Virus record (IMG/VR): IMGVR_UViG_3300009163_003429
Coordinates: 1 to 22,457 of that record
DNA from: a virus
Reading direction: 5' to 3' (one strand)
DNA: 22,457 nucleotides
Within the stretch, counting starts at the first letter, position 1. Each line of letters starts with the position of its first letter. A model generated the notes under the pieces. The model did no database searches. It worked only from the letters and a program-made list of their open reading frames with translations, and was not told where the DNA came from. The position numbers and the translations under genes were made by a program. Of the stretch, positions 12,477-20,763 are shown piece after piece.

Positions 12477-14167
12477 TGGTTGCTGTAAAGAATGAACCGG
12501 CTTCTTCAGTCGTAGGCTCCATTCCGGCACCAGTTGCCATACAGGATGGACTACGAAAATTCAGAATTTCCAGAACTATTGATGATCCGTTTGAATTTGG
12601 TCGTATTTATTTCCCAAAATATTGGTTTCAGAAATCTCCTGATTTTCATCAGGAAATAATGGACCTTGCTACGCACAAGGACGAGAAAGAATGGGAAGGC
12701 AAGAATCAACTGAACACACTTGTTCTTGCCGCGCCAAGAAATCATAGCAAGTCAACATTAATTACGTTTTTATATGTCATTTGGTCTCTTGTCACTCAAC
12801 GCAAGTTTTTTACGGTAATTATTTCTGATATTTCAAGAATTTCTGTCGGTCACACGAGAAACATTAAAGAAGAATTTGAATCAAATGAGAGGTTGTGCAA
12901 TGATTGGGGCATTATTCTTGGTCGTGATTGGGAGTCTCTTGTGGGTGCGGCGAAGGGGGAAAAGGAAAAGTGGACAGACGAAGAGTTTGTAATTGGGTTC
13001 AAGAAGTGGGATTTGCAAAATAATTGTTGGAGCAATGAACTTGAAGATAGGGCAAAAGTACTGGCACGTATGGCTAATAATCCTTTGCGGGGGTTACGGT
13101 TTGGATTTCGTCGTCCTGATCTGGTTATTGCTGACGACTTGGAAAATGACGAATTAGTTGACACGTCAGTACAGAGGGAAAAATTGGCGCTATGGTGGGA
13201 TAGCGCCGTCGAGCCTATGATTGAGCCTCCACCAGTCGGTCAAATCATTCTTGTAGGAACTGTCCTGCATTATGGTTCATTGTTAAATAAAATGCTCAAT
13301 AGAACTGATTTATATGTTACAAGAAGATATCAAGCAATAATTTCGCGAGATAATGAATACGGGGTGAAAACACAAACGCCATTATGGCCAGAGCGTTTTT
13401 CCTTGGAAAGATTATCGCAATTAAAAGCAAAAAATGTGCTTGCTTTTCAAAAAGAATACATGAATGATCCACGAGATGACACAAACCGGACGTTTCGAAG
13501 TGGATGGATTCAATGGTATGATGCGCATGATCTTGGCTATAAACCGCAAACAAATAAATGGTATTTTAGGGGTAAACTTCTGACCTTTTACACAGGCGTT
13601 GACTGGTCTGTTGGAAAAGATGATCAGGCAGATTTCTTTTGTATTCTCATGATAGGTCGCACAAGCGATAACGACATTATTGTTTTTGATATGGCAAATG
13701 AAAGATTAGATGTTGCAAATCAAGTAAATAGAGTAATTCAACAAAATAAGTCATACGCTATACAAATGAATGGAATTGAAGGAAATGGATTTCAACATAT
13801 TCTTATAAAACAAATATTACAAAGAGCATTAATTCCAATACGAGAAATTCATCATGTATCAAGAAAGAAAAAACAAATACGCATTGAAGGCATGGCTCCA
13901 TTATTTGAACAAGGCAAAATATATCTGCGAAGATGCACTGAATCGGAAATCAATCGAGATGAATTGACAAAAGACCCTAATGTTGAAAAGGGTTTCAATT
14001 ATGACGAGACGAGAATGGCTGTCGTATATCCCGAATTTTGGCCACTGTACGAACAACTGATGACCTACCCTCGATCTCAATTTGATGATATCCTCGATGC
14101 AATGGAAATGGCCATTGAGACATCTCGTTCTGGAAGAAGATTATTTGACGAAATTCTTGTGATCTAG
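12476..14167 (+). CDS. terL: terminase large subunit (packaging ATPase and nuclease)
   Basis: The 563-residue protein pumps DNA into the prohead and cuts it. The N-terminal ATPase has the phage-type Walker A APRNHSKST (86-94) and Walker B LVIADDLEND (216-225, with the acidic pair at 220-221). The C-terminal RNase H-like nuclease shows Asp376 in YTGVDWSVGKDDQADFF, Glu435 in GIEGNGFQ and Asp537/Asp541 in the FDDILDAMEMAIE segment, the expected three acidic positions. Length is normal. Start ATG 12476 overlaps the small terminase stop (TAATG). The gene is visibly richer in A/T (AAA, ATA, TTA codons, especially 13250-14000) than the ATPase and primase genes, which suggests it may have a separate history. 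Confidence 0.95.
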   Translation: MVAVKNEPASSVVGSIPAPVAIQDGLRKFRISRTIDDPFEFGRIYFPKYWFQKSPDFHQEIMDLATHKDEKEWEGKNQLNTLVLAAPRNHSKSTLITFLYVIWSLVTQRKFFTVIISDISRISVGHTRNIKEEFESNERLCNDWGIILGRDWESLVGAAKGEKEKWTDEEFVIGFKKWDLQNNCWSNELEDRAKVLARMANNPLRGLRFGFRRPDLVIADDLENDELVDTSVQREKLALWWDSAVEPMIEPPPVGQIILVGTVLHYGSLLNKMLNRTDLYVTRRYQAIISRDNEYGVKTQTPLWPERFSLERLSQLKAKNVLAFQKEYMNDPRDDTNRTFRSGWIQWYDAHDLGYKPQTNKWYFRGKLLTFYTGVDWSVGKDDQADFFCILMIGRTSDNDIIVFDMANERLDVANQVNRVIQQNKSYAIQMNGIEGNGFQHILIKQILQRALIPIREIHHVSRKKKQIRIEGMAPLFEQGKIYLRRCTESEINRDELTKDPNVEKGFNYDETRMAVVYPEFWPLYEQLMTYPRSQFDDILDAMEMAIETSRSGRRLFDEILVI

Positions 14168-14196
14168 GCAAACATGAAGAATAGAAGAGGTAAGAA

Positions 14197-16326
14197 ATGT
14201 TAGTAGATATGTATGGCAATGCAATAAGTCCTAGCACAAAAGAATTGTCTCCTAAGGAATTCATGAGCAAATCCAATATGGAGAAACAGGGCGAGGAAGA
14301 GGCACGCCGCCGTGGACAATGGTTCAGCAACTATGGACCAACAGTTACAAATATTGGCTCGATTTCAGGAACACTGAAAAAGCCTCTTGATACGCCCCCA
14401 TTCATGATGTTGCGACAGGTCGCAAAGGAAAGCCTCATCGACAGGGCAATCATTTCTCGTCGAGTTGAAGACATCAAGGGGTTGTCTCGCAAGGTGATTG
14501 TGCCCGGTAAACAACGGGGTTGGCGAGTAGTTCACAAGCGATTTGACGATCCCAATTTTGATTCGAATGACGATCATATTCAGCGTAGATGTCGTCAAAT
14601 GGAAGAGATGATTTCCAAGCCAATGGCTGTATACCATAAGACATTTAGGGATTTCTTGGCAGTTGCCGTTCAAGAAGAATTGATCTTGGATCGCAGGGCA
14701 ATGGTCATCAGTCGAGACAACAGAGGCAGGCCAAAGGACTACTACCTGCTTCCGGGCGACACTATCTTCCCCATCCTTTATGTGCTTATGCCTTGGATGG
14801 CAAAGAAGGGGATTACCAACGAGCGCATTGCACGCATGATTTTGTCTGAGGAGTATTCCTCAAAGGCTGGAGTTCCCATTGACATCACTGAAGCCACTTA
14901 TGTGCAAGAGGTCGATGGGCAGGTTGTGGGCGCATGGAAACAAGGCGAGATTGATGTGGAATGGACTAATCCATCAGGAGAATTAAATCGTTGGGGATTT
15001 GGATCAAGCGTGCTGGAGCAGTCGCTTCAAGCAACGTCACTTTTGCTCAATATGTTTAATTTTAACAAAGACATGTTCCGTCCGGGGTTTCCATCAAGAA
15101 TGCTCATTTTATCCGGCGACTATTCGGCTGAAGGTCTCAGTACATTTGAGCGGCAAATTCTTGGGCAAGGTGGGCCAACTACTCAAAAATCAAAAATGCC
15201 AATTTTGCCGGGACCGGAAAACATGCGTGCCCAAGTTCTCGATCTTACAGCAACACCGAATGACATGCAGTTTGAGCAATTTTTCAGGCTAATGTCCGCG
15301 CTAAAATGCTCATTCTTCGGGATGCATCCTTCACGCCTCAATTTGGGTGATAGAGGGCCGGAAGGTTTTGTGATGGGATCGGGTAGCGCCACTCAAGAAG
15401 TTGCAGAGACTGTCAATGAAGAAGGTTTGTACTCCATACTGGAGAGCAATGCCGATTGGCTTACTCGAACACTGATCGAGCCATACTTTAACGACTTGGT
15501 GTTGATTTTTGACGGACTGCATGAAGAAAGTGAGGCTGCAGTTTTGCAGAGCTTGCAAATCGAGTCCATGTGGTCTACAAAAAATGAAATTCGCGCTCGA
15601 CGCAACTTGCCAAAATTGTCCGATGAGGAAGGTGGCGATGTCATCATGGATGGCATCTGGTTGCAGTGGGTCAATCTCAAGAAGCAAGAGAAACAGCAAG
15701 AAGATGCTCAGAAAATGTATGAGCAGGGAAATTTTGGACAACAAGGCGGTCAACCGGGTGGCGATCCACAAGCAGCCATGGCAGCCATGATGCAAGGCGG
15801 TGGTCAGGGTGGGCCTCCCGGTGCTGGTGGGCCTCCCGGTGCTGGTGGGCCTCCCGGTGCTGGTGGGCCTCCGGGTGCAGGTGGCGACGATCAGCAGGCA
15901 GCAATGGCAGCCATGATGCAACAGGCTGGCGCACAAGGTGGGCCTCCCGGTGCTGGTGGGCCTCCGGGTGCAGGTGGGCCTCCGGGTGCAGGTGGGCCTC
16001 CGGGTGCAGGTGGCGACGATCAACAAGCGGCAATGGCGGCAATGATGCAGCAGGCTGCTGCACAAGGTGGACCTCCCGGTGCAGGTGGATCACCACAAGG
16101 AAAAGGGCAGCCAAGTCCGGAAGACATGCAGCAAATCATGGCCATGTTGGCACAACAGCAGCAAGGTCAGCAAGGACAGCAACAGGGAAATCCTCAGCAG
16201 AGCGTATCCCCGCTTGATGACGCACAGCAGCAACCTGAACAAGATGATCAATCTCAATCAGGATCAACGCCTCAATCAATTCAAGAGGCACTGGCAATGA
16301 TTGGACGATCCAAGCGTCGGCAATAA
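14197..16326 (+). CDS. portal protein with collagen-like, Gln-rich C-terminal tail
   Basis: The 709-residue protein forms the ring through which DNA enters the head. Residues 40-490 fit the portal fold: a helical entry part, YYLLPGDTIFPILY (near 187-200), and the clip/stem-like region ending in ATQEVAETVNEEG and LTRTLIEPYFNDLVLIFDG (about 400-440). Residues 515-640 are low-complexity: Gly-X-Y triplets of the form GPPGAG alternate with DDQQAAMAAMMQQ segments, and a Gln-rich end follows (up to about 695). Most portals lack such a tail. It would hang from the ring as a flexible or collagen-like extension. RBS AGAGG (near 14187) precedes ATG 14197. It follows the large terminase by 29 nt. Confidence 0.88.
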   Translation: MLVDMYGNAISPSTKELSPKEFMSKSNMEKQGEEEARRRGQWFSNYGPTVTNIGSISGTLKKPLDTPPFMMLRQVAKESLIDRAIISRRVEDIKGLSRKVIVPGKQRGWRVVHKRFDDPNFDSNDDHIQRRCRQMEEMISKPMAVYHKTFRDFLAVAVQEELILDRRAMVISRDNRGRPKDYYLLPGDTIFPILYVLMPWMAKKGITNERIARMILSEEYSSKAGVPIDITEATYVQEVDGQVVGAWKQGEIDVEWTNPSGELNRWGFGSSVLEQSLQATSLLLNMFNFNKDMFRPGFPSRMLILSGDYSAEGLSTFERQILGQGGPTTQKSKMPILPGPENMRAQVLDLTATPNDMQFEQFFRLMSALKCSFFGMHPSRLNLGDRGPEGFVMGSGSATQEVAETVNEEGLYSILESNADWLTRTLIEPYFNDLVLIFDGLHEESEAAVLQSLQIESMWSTKNEIRARRNLPKLSDEEGGDVIMDGIWLQWVNLKKQEKQQEDAQKMYEQGNFGQQGGQPGGDPQAAMAAMMQGGGQGGPPGAGGPPGAGGPPGAGGPPGAGGDDQQAAMAAMMQQAGAQGGPPGAGGPPGAGGPPGAGGPPGAGGDDQQAAMAAMMQQAAAQGGPPGAGGSPQGKGQPSPEDMQQIMAMLAQQQQGQQGQQQGNPQQSVSPLDDAQQQPEQDDQSQSGSTPQSIQEALAMIGRSKRRQ
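15757..16083 (+). repeat. tandem repeats in the portal gene (18-bp and 129-bp units)
   Basis: Eighteen-bp units of the type GGTGGGCCTCCCGGTGCT occur four times at 15808-15879, four times at 15937-16008 and once at 16066-16083. Each four-unit run is followed by a segment coding GGDDQQAAMAAMMQQAxAQ, making two 129-bp blocks (15808-15936 and 15937-16065). A degenerate copy of the second half precedes them (15757-15807). Units differ mainly by silent CCC/CCG and GCT/GCA changes. Confidence 0.9.
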
Positions 16327-16335
16327 AAGAGAACA

Positions 16336-16458
16336 ATGAACAAAAAGAAAACAAACGAAGAATACTGGATGCAAAGAGCAATACTTGCAGAGCAACGGGT
16401 GAGAGAACTGCAAGAAGAACTAAAAAGTTTGCTGTCAGTTTATAAAAAAATGGATTAA
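16336..16458 (+). CDS. 40-aa coiled-coil ORF after the portal
   Basis: ATG 16336 lies nine bases after the portal stop, with a weak AAGAGA (16327-16332) upstream. The 40-residue product is a charged single helix (NEEYWMQRAILAEQRVRELQ). The N-terminal pattern EEYW-x-x-R with following Glu-rich helix resembles the beginning of phage minor head (SPP1 gp7-like) proteins, which usually sit right behind the portal gene. Here the frame ends after 40 codons, so it is either a truncated remnant or an independent micro-protein. Strand switches 19 nt later. Confidence 0.5.
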   Translation: MNKKKTNEEYWMQRAILAEQRVRELQEELKSLLSVYKKMD

Positions 16459-16472
16459 TCCATAATTGCAAC

Positions 16473-16502
16473 AACGCCTATGGCACAATAGCCGTTGGCG
16501 TT
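16473..16502. terminator. possible bidirectional hairpin between convergent genes
   Basis: AACGCC (16473-16478) pairs with GGCGTT (16497-16502), and inside them GGC (16482-16484) with GCC (16491-16493), around an ACAATA loop with a 3-nt imperfect bulge. It sits at the convergent junction and overlaps the end of the minus-strand gene. No clear T-run follows on either strand, so termination is only inferred. Confidence 0.3.
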
Positions 16503-17080
16503 CGAGTGACTGGTTGCCAAAAGTTGTTGTACGCTGTTTCTATTTCGTACTTCTTGATAGGGTAATTCTTATGATGCGTAATGAAATCGAAACCAAAGTA
16601 TAAGACTATACCTGCTGCAAGAAACGCAAGAATAGGTAGACATCCTTGATTAACCTCTTGCAAGTTTTTTTCGTCAGAAAGTTTTTTATTCATCTCGACT
16701 TTGATTTTCCATTCATCGTAATCTTTTGCGCCAGTAAGCAATATTGAATGAATACAAGAGTACAACACGTGGATTTGTTTATCGGTCAGTCCGAGAATGC
16801 CCCATCCTTGAGGATCAGAAAATACAAAACCCTTGTTGAAGAAGTTCGTGTTGGTCAAGACCGTGGAAGCAATCATCTGGTTTTCGCGGATGACCAACAA
16901 CCAACCATCATTGTTATTCCACATCATTGAACCAGCGTCAAGTTTCGTGCTTATTTCCCTTACAAAATATTGAATCCTGTCAGTAGTAGTACCTTCTTGA
17001 TACGTATTATGTGAAAGAAGTATCGTCATATGTTCGACAAAATTTTCATATGTATCGAACTTTTTCGTTGAGTCAAGCAC
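16478..17080 (-). CDS. unknown membrane protein, 200 aa
   Basis: The 200-residue product begins with GTG at 17080; AGGA lies eight bases upstream on the minus strand (17089-17092), which supports that start. Residues 1-140 are soluble, rich in aromatic and Asn residues, with no recognised motif. A single membrane helix (CLPILAFLAAGIVLYFGFDF, about 146-165) is followed by 35 polar residues. A protein with its large domain on one side of the membrane fits. It is the last gene of the minus-strand group containing DnaE, 52 nt after the small zinc-finger gene. A role in lysis, exclusion or host takeover is possible but not supported by sequence. Confidence 0.65.
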   Translation of the reverse strand: MLDSTKKFDTYENFVEHMTILLSHNTYQEGTTTDRIQYFVREISTKLDAGSMMWNNNDGWLLVIRENQMIASTVLTNTNFFNKGFVFSDPQGWGILGLTDKQIHVLYSCIHSILLTGAKDYDEWKIKVEMNKKLSDEKNLQEVNQGCLPILAFLAAGIVLYFGFDFITHHKNYPIKKYEIETAYNNFWQPVTRTPTAIVP

Positions 17081-17132
17081 TGTGATTATCCTAACGACAT
17101 GTTGGTATTGTCCATAGTAATGCCAATATAAT

Positions 17133-17303
17133 CTATTTAGGCCTTACGATCATCCATTTTTGTCCCCTAATAGGGCAGTCGCTACATCTGTAAGTCTCTC
17201 CAGTGGTATCGCACCGTTTGCAACGAAAACGGTGCTTCCACTGCACTCGCTTGTCTCTTTCTGAATCAAGACCATAAACATATTCCCTGAATTTGTTTTT
17301 CAT
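17133..17303 (-). CDS. small zinc-finger protein, 56 aa
   Basis: ATG at 17303-17301 overlaps the DnaE stop (ATGA), so it is translated with the polymerase. The 56-residue product is basic, with CKRC (28-31) and CSDC (40-43), a compact four-Cys zinc site, and a WKHRFR segment before it. It could be a small DNA-binding or polymerase-associated protein. It is too short for standard ORF listing, but the coupling, the cysteine pattern and the in-frame TAG at 17133-17135 support it. It is unrelated by eye to the plus-strand zinc ribbon at 10926. Confidence 0.68.
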   Translation of the reverse strand: MKNKFREYVYGLDSERDKRVQWKHRFRCKRCDTTGETYRCSDCPIRGQKWMIVRPK

Positions 17304-20300
17304 GCAAGAATGTCCAGTATCCCAGAAGCAACGTCCTCGGAAATGCCGTCAATCTTCATGCTGGCAACACCATGCGGTGTCCTACAAACGATAGTAGCAG
17401 ATTCTTCGCTGAAAAAATCCTTTTGTTCGTACAGCGACCAGATACGAACAATGCGCTCTGATGGCTTCAATGGCCTCATGTCCCACATCAATGAAGTGAC
17501 CTCATCTGGCTTCCGAAACACTTCGGGATTGACAGACGGATCCAGTATGAGCATCTCATCGGCGGCGACCGATACACGAGCGTTGTACTCATTGACCTTC
17601 CCATAGAACAGCACAAATTGCTCTCGTGTCAAAGACGAAGAGATTTTTTCATATAGGGATGGGAATATGCTGACATTAATCTCGCCTGTGTAATCCTGTA
17701 TCGTCACAAAAGCCATGGCTTGCCCCTTCTTGGTCATGTGTTGCGACACCTTGACGATCATGCCTCCAACGATGCATTCCTCGTCTATGCCTCCGGGCAA
17801 TGAAGCCGCAGTAAAGTTGCAAAAGAAATCCAAATTTGCGCGAACAGAATCAAGTGGGTGCCCCGATATGTACATGCCCACGGCTTCCATTTCCTTTTCG
17901 AGCCGCTCTGACTGCGAAAACTCAGGGATATTGGCCAATTCATACTTGGCCTGTAATCCGGAAAATTCATCCAAAAAGTGCGACTGCAATCCTTGTCGTG
18001 CCTTGGCATTTTTGCGAAATGTATCTAGATGATCCTCAAGAAATTTTTGCAGTTGCGCACGATTTCCCCATTCATCCATGGCTCCGGCCGAGATCATCAT
18101 GGACAGCGCACGTTGATTGATATCAGACAGGGAAAGCGATGTCAACATATGTCCCATCGAAGTAAACGAACCAACCCGATCACGACAGGCGACCAACGAA
18201 GCGCAAGCATTGATGCCAACAGACTGCAGAGCAGCCAATCCAAAACTGATACCCTCCTGCCCGTCTATTGACACAATAGAAAACATGCCCTTTGACACGT
18301 TAATCGAAGGAGGATGGACAGTTACTCCCATGCGTCTGCACTCCACAACTGCTTCCGCAATCTTTGGCTTGTTCCCAACTTCATGAACGAGTACGGCTGT
18401 CATATACTCAATTGGATAATTTGATTTCAAATATGCAGTAATAAATGCAACATATCCATAGCACATCGCGTGCGCTTTATTGAACCCGTAGCCAGCAAAC
18501 GGCGCAATAGTGTCCCAAATTTCTACAACTACTTCTTCATCGTACCCCTTTGCAATACTTTTTGATACAAATTTTTGTCTTTGTTCATCGATAACCGATT
18601 GTAATTTTTTGCCCATTCCTTTTCGCAATGAGTCTACTTCTCCCCATGTAAACCCAGCAATATTTTTGGCAATCAACAATACTTGATCTTGATAAGTAAC
18701 AACCCCATATGTTTCTTCTAAAAACGGTTTAAGATCAGGATGAAGATATGACATCTCGGCGTTTCCGTGTTTTGCTTCCGCATACACAGGAATATTGGCT
18801 AGTGGGCCCGGTCGATACAACGCAACAACAGCGGCAACATCTCCTACCTTTGTAGGACGCACCATGCGGAGAACGCCTCGCATGCCCTCGGACTCACACT
18901 GAAATACCGCAGTAGTATTGCCCTGAGACAGTAGGGTATATGCATTCTTTGCTTGCGGATGATCGTAGTCAATCGGCAAATCAGAGTAAAGTTTCTCTCC
19001 ACTTTCTCCATAAAGATCAATATTGTGACGCTCTTTTATAAGCGCACACGCATCCTTGATGATCGTAAGATTTGCAAGACCAAGAAAGTCAAATTTTGAC
19101 AATCCAAGACTTTCAATGATCGCCGATGAATTATTGTTGTCATATTGCGTAACCAGTGTCTGTCCGGTATACGTATTGCTTCCCGGCGGCAATTGAACAG
19201 GAACTACATCATCAAGTGCCGTAGCCGCAATCAACATTCCTGCAGCGTGTGTACCAAAGCCACGATTTAATCCCTCCAATTGCATGGCAAGATTAAATAC
19301 CTCATCAAGCACTGGATTGTCGGCAATAGCCTGAACAATTTTTGGCTCATTACGTATTTGAGAAAGCGACAAGTCAATGCGATCAGGAAACAAAGATGTG
19401 AAATAATTTGATGTCGCAAAATTGACATCGAGAACGCGAGCGACATCCTTTATTGCATTTCTTGCGCCAAGGGTCTGAAATGTGCCAATGTGTGCTACAC
19501 GGTCCTTGCCATACTTTTCTGTAACGTACTTGATGACATCATCGCGTCGATTATCGGCAAAATCCATGTCAATATCAGGCATGCCCTTGCGTTCTTCATG
19601 CAAGAACCGCTCAAAAATGATGTCATACTTTATGGGATCAATATCGCAAATTCCCAGCGCATAGATGCACAGAGAACCAGCGACCGACCCTCTTGGAACA
19701 GCCATGACACCTTTTTCGCGAGCGTATCGAACATAATCTTGAACAATAAGGAAATATAGTGCATACCCTGTTTTTTCAATAATGGATAATTCATATTCAA
19801 CCCGTGACGCATGTGCCTCCGATATGGTTTTGTATCTCCATTCGAGGCCACTGTATACCTGTTTCCTGAGCCACTCGATTGGAGTAAACCCATCCGGTAT
19901 CTGGAACTGGGGCAACATGACCTTGGAAAAATCCAATGTCAAGTTGCATTGTTCTGCTACCCATAAGGTGTTGCGAACAGCATCTTCCCTGCCAGAAAAA
20001 TCTCGGAGCATCTCTTGCTCAGACCGCAGGTAATACGCTCCTTGCGGACTGATCTTGAACCGCTTTGGGTCGTCTCTGGTTGATCCTGTTTGAATTGCCA
20101 GCATGACATCATGCGACTCTGCGTCTTCAGGTCGCGCATAATGACTATCACAAGCCGCAACAACCCTGATGCCGAATTCATCAGCCAAGCTCATCAGTGA
20201 GGGATTCAGCAATGCTTGTTTTTCGTGCCCGTGATTGTGAACCTCAATCGCATATCGATCACCAAATGTGTCGCGATACACTCGGATCAATCGCCGTGCC

Positions 20301-20761
20301 TCAGCCATGTCTCCCTGAAGCACAGCGTCCGATAGTGACCCGGACATACATCCAGATAGCACAAAAACACCTTCGCTGTGTCCAGCGAGACAATCAAAAT
20401 CAATACGAGGCCTGTAGTAATATCCCTCAATATGAGCCTTTGTGGTCAATTTCAAGAGGTTGCGATAGCCGGTTTCATTCATGGCCAGCAGGGTCAAATG
20501 GCTACTACTTCCCATTCGATCTAGCGTGAAATCTTTGCGCTTCATCGAGGCTTTCGCCATGTACGCCTCTAGGCCCACAATCGGCTTGATATCTGCGCTC
20601 CTGCACGCACGATAGAATTCAATCGCACCATGCATGACGCCGTGATCTGTGAGCGCCACTGCTCGCTGGCCGCATTCCTTCACTCGACTGACAATCTCAT
20701 CTATTCGAGACCGTCCATCGAGGATGGAGTAATGGCTGTGGTTGTGTAATTGCACAACCAT
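17300..20761 (-). CDS. dnaE: DNA polymerase III alpha subunit (C-family replicative polymerase)
   Basis: The 1153-residue protein is a full-length DnaE-type polymerase (E. coli alpha is 1160). The PHP domain (1-280) keeps a full set of likely metal ligands: His6, His8, Asp15, His40, Glu65, His88, Cys138, Asp205 and His207. The polymerase domain has RGSVAGSL (357-364), catalytic Asp398 and Asp400 in PDIDMDF, Asp558 in FDFLGL, and the finger motif GYGFNKAHA (758-766). A helix-hairpin-helix region lies near 820-895, QSHFLD (926-931) resembles a clamp-binding motif, and an OB fold spans about 995-1075. There is no intein. It starts at ATG 20761, two bases after the nuclease stop, with GAGG nearby. 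It probably copies the phage genome; no separate epsilon exonuclease is visible, so PHP may proofread. Confidence 0.95.
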   Translation of the reverse strand: MVVQLHNHSHYSILDGRSRIDEIVSRVKECGQRAVALTDHGVMHGAIEFYRACRSADIKPIVGLEAYMAKASMKRKDFTLDRMGSSSHLTLLAMNETGYRNLLKLTTKAHIEGYYYRPRIDFDCLAGHSEGVFVLSGCMSGSLSDAVLQGDMAEARRLIRVYRDTFGDRYAIEVHNHGHEKQALLNPSLMSLADEFGIRVVAACDSHYARPEDAESHDVMLAIQTGSTRDDPKRFKISPQGAYYLRSEQEMLRDFSGREDAVRNTLWVAEQCNLTLDFSKVMLPQFQIPDGFTPIEWLRKQVYSGLEWRYKTISEAHASRVEYELSIIEKTGYALYFLIVQDYVRYAREKGVMAVPRGSVAGSLCIYALGICDIDPIKYDIIFERFLHEERKGMPDIDMDFADNRRDDVIKYVTEKYGKDRVAHIGTFQTLGARNAIKDVARVLDVNFATSNYFTSLFPDRIDLSLSQIRNEPKIVQAIADNPVLDEVFNLAMQLEGLNRGFGTHAAGMLIAATALDDVVPVQLPPGSNTYTGQTLVTQYDNNNSSAIIESLGLSKFDFLGLANLTIIKDACALIKERHNIDLYGESGEKLYSDLPIDYDHPQAKNAYTLLSQGNTTAVFQCESEGMRGVLRMVRPTKVGDVAAVVALYRPGPLANIPVYAEAKHGNAEMSYLHPDLKPFLEETYGVVTYQDQVLLIAKNIAGFTWGEVDSLRKGMGKKLQSVIDEQRQKFVSKSIAKGYDEEVVVEIWDTIAPFAGYGFNKAHAMCYGYVAFITAYLKSNYPIEYMTAVLVHEVGNKPKIAEAVVECRRMGVTVHPPSINVSKGMFSIVSIDGQEGISFGLAALQSVGINACASLVACRDRVGSFTSMGHMLTSLSLSDINQRALSMMISAGAMDEWGNRAQLQKFLEDHLDTFRKNAKARQGLQSHFLDEFSGLQAKYELANIPEFSQSERLEKEMEAVGMYISGHPLDSVRANLDFFCNFTAASLPGGIDEECIVGGMIVKVSQHMTKKGQAMAFVTIQDYTGEINVSIFPSLYEKISSSLTREQFVLFYGKVNEYNARVSVAADEMLILDPSVNPEVFRKPDEVTSLMWDMRPLKPSERIVRIWSLYEQKDFFSEESATIVCRTPHGVASMKIDGISEDVASGILDILA

Positions 20762-20763
20762 GA

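Noticed and set aside
15331-16065. 244-aa minus-strand ORF with Arg/Thr/Pro repeats
   Set aside because: It is the complement of the portal gene's collagen-like repeats; its repeat is only the antisense of the 18-bp units, and no RBS or neighbour supports it.
15808-16083. CRISPR-like repeat array
   Set aside because: The repeats are contiguous, in frame and code Gly-Pro-rich protein; there are no unique spacers.
17300-20761. DnaE as evidence that this is a bacterial chromosome
   Set aside because: Its neighbours are small phage-like genes coupled to it and terminase/portal genes lie next to it; C-family polymerases are known in some phages.
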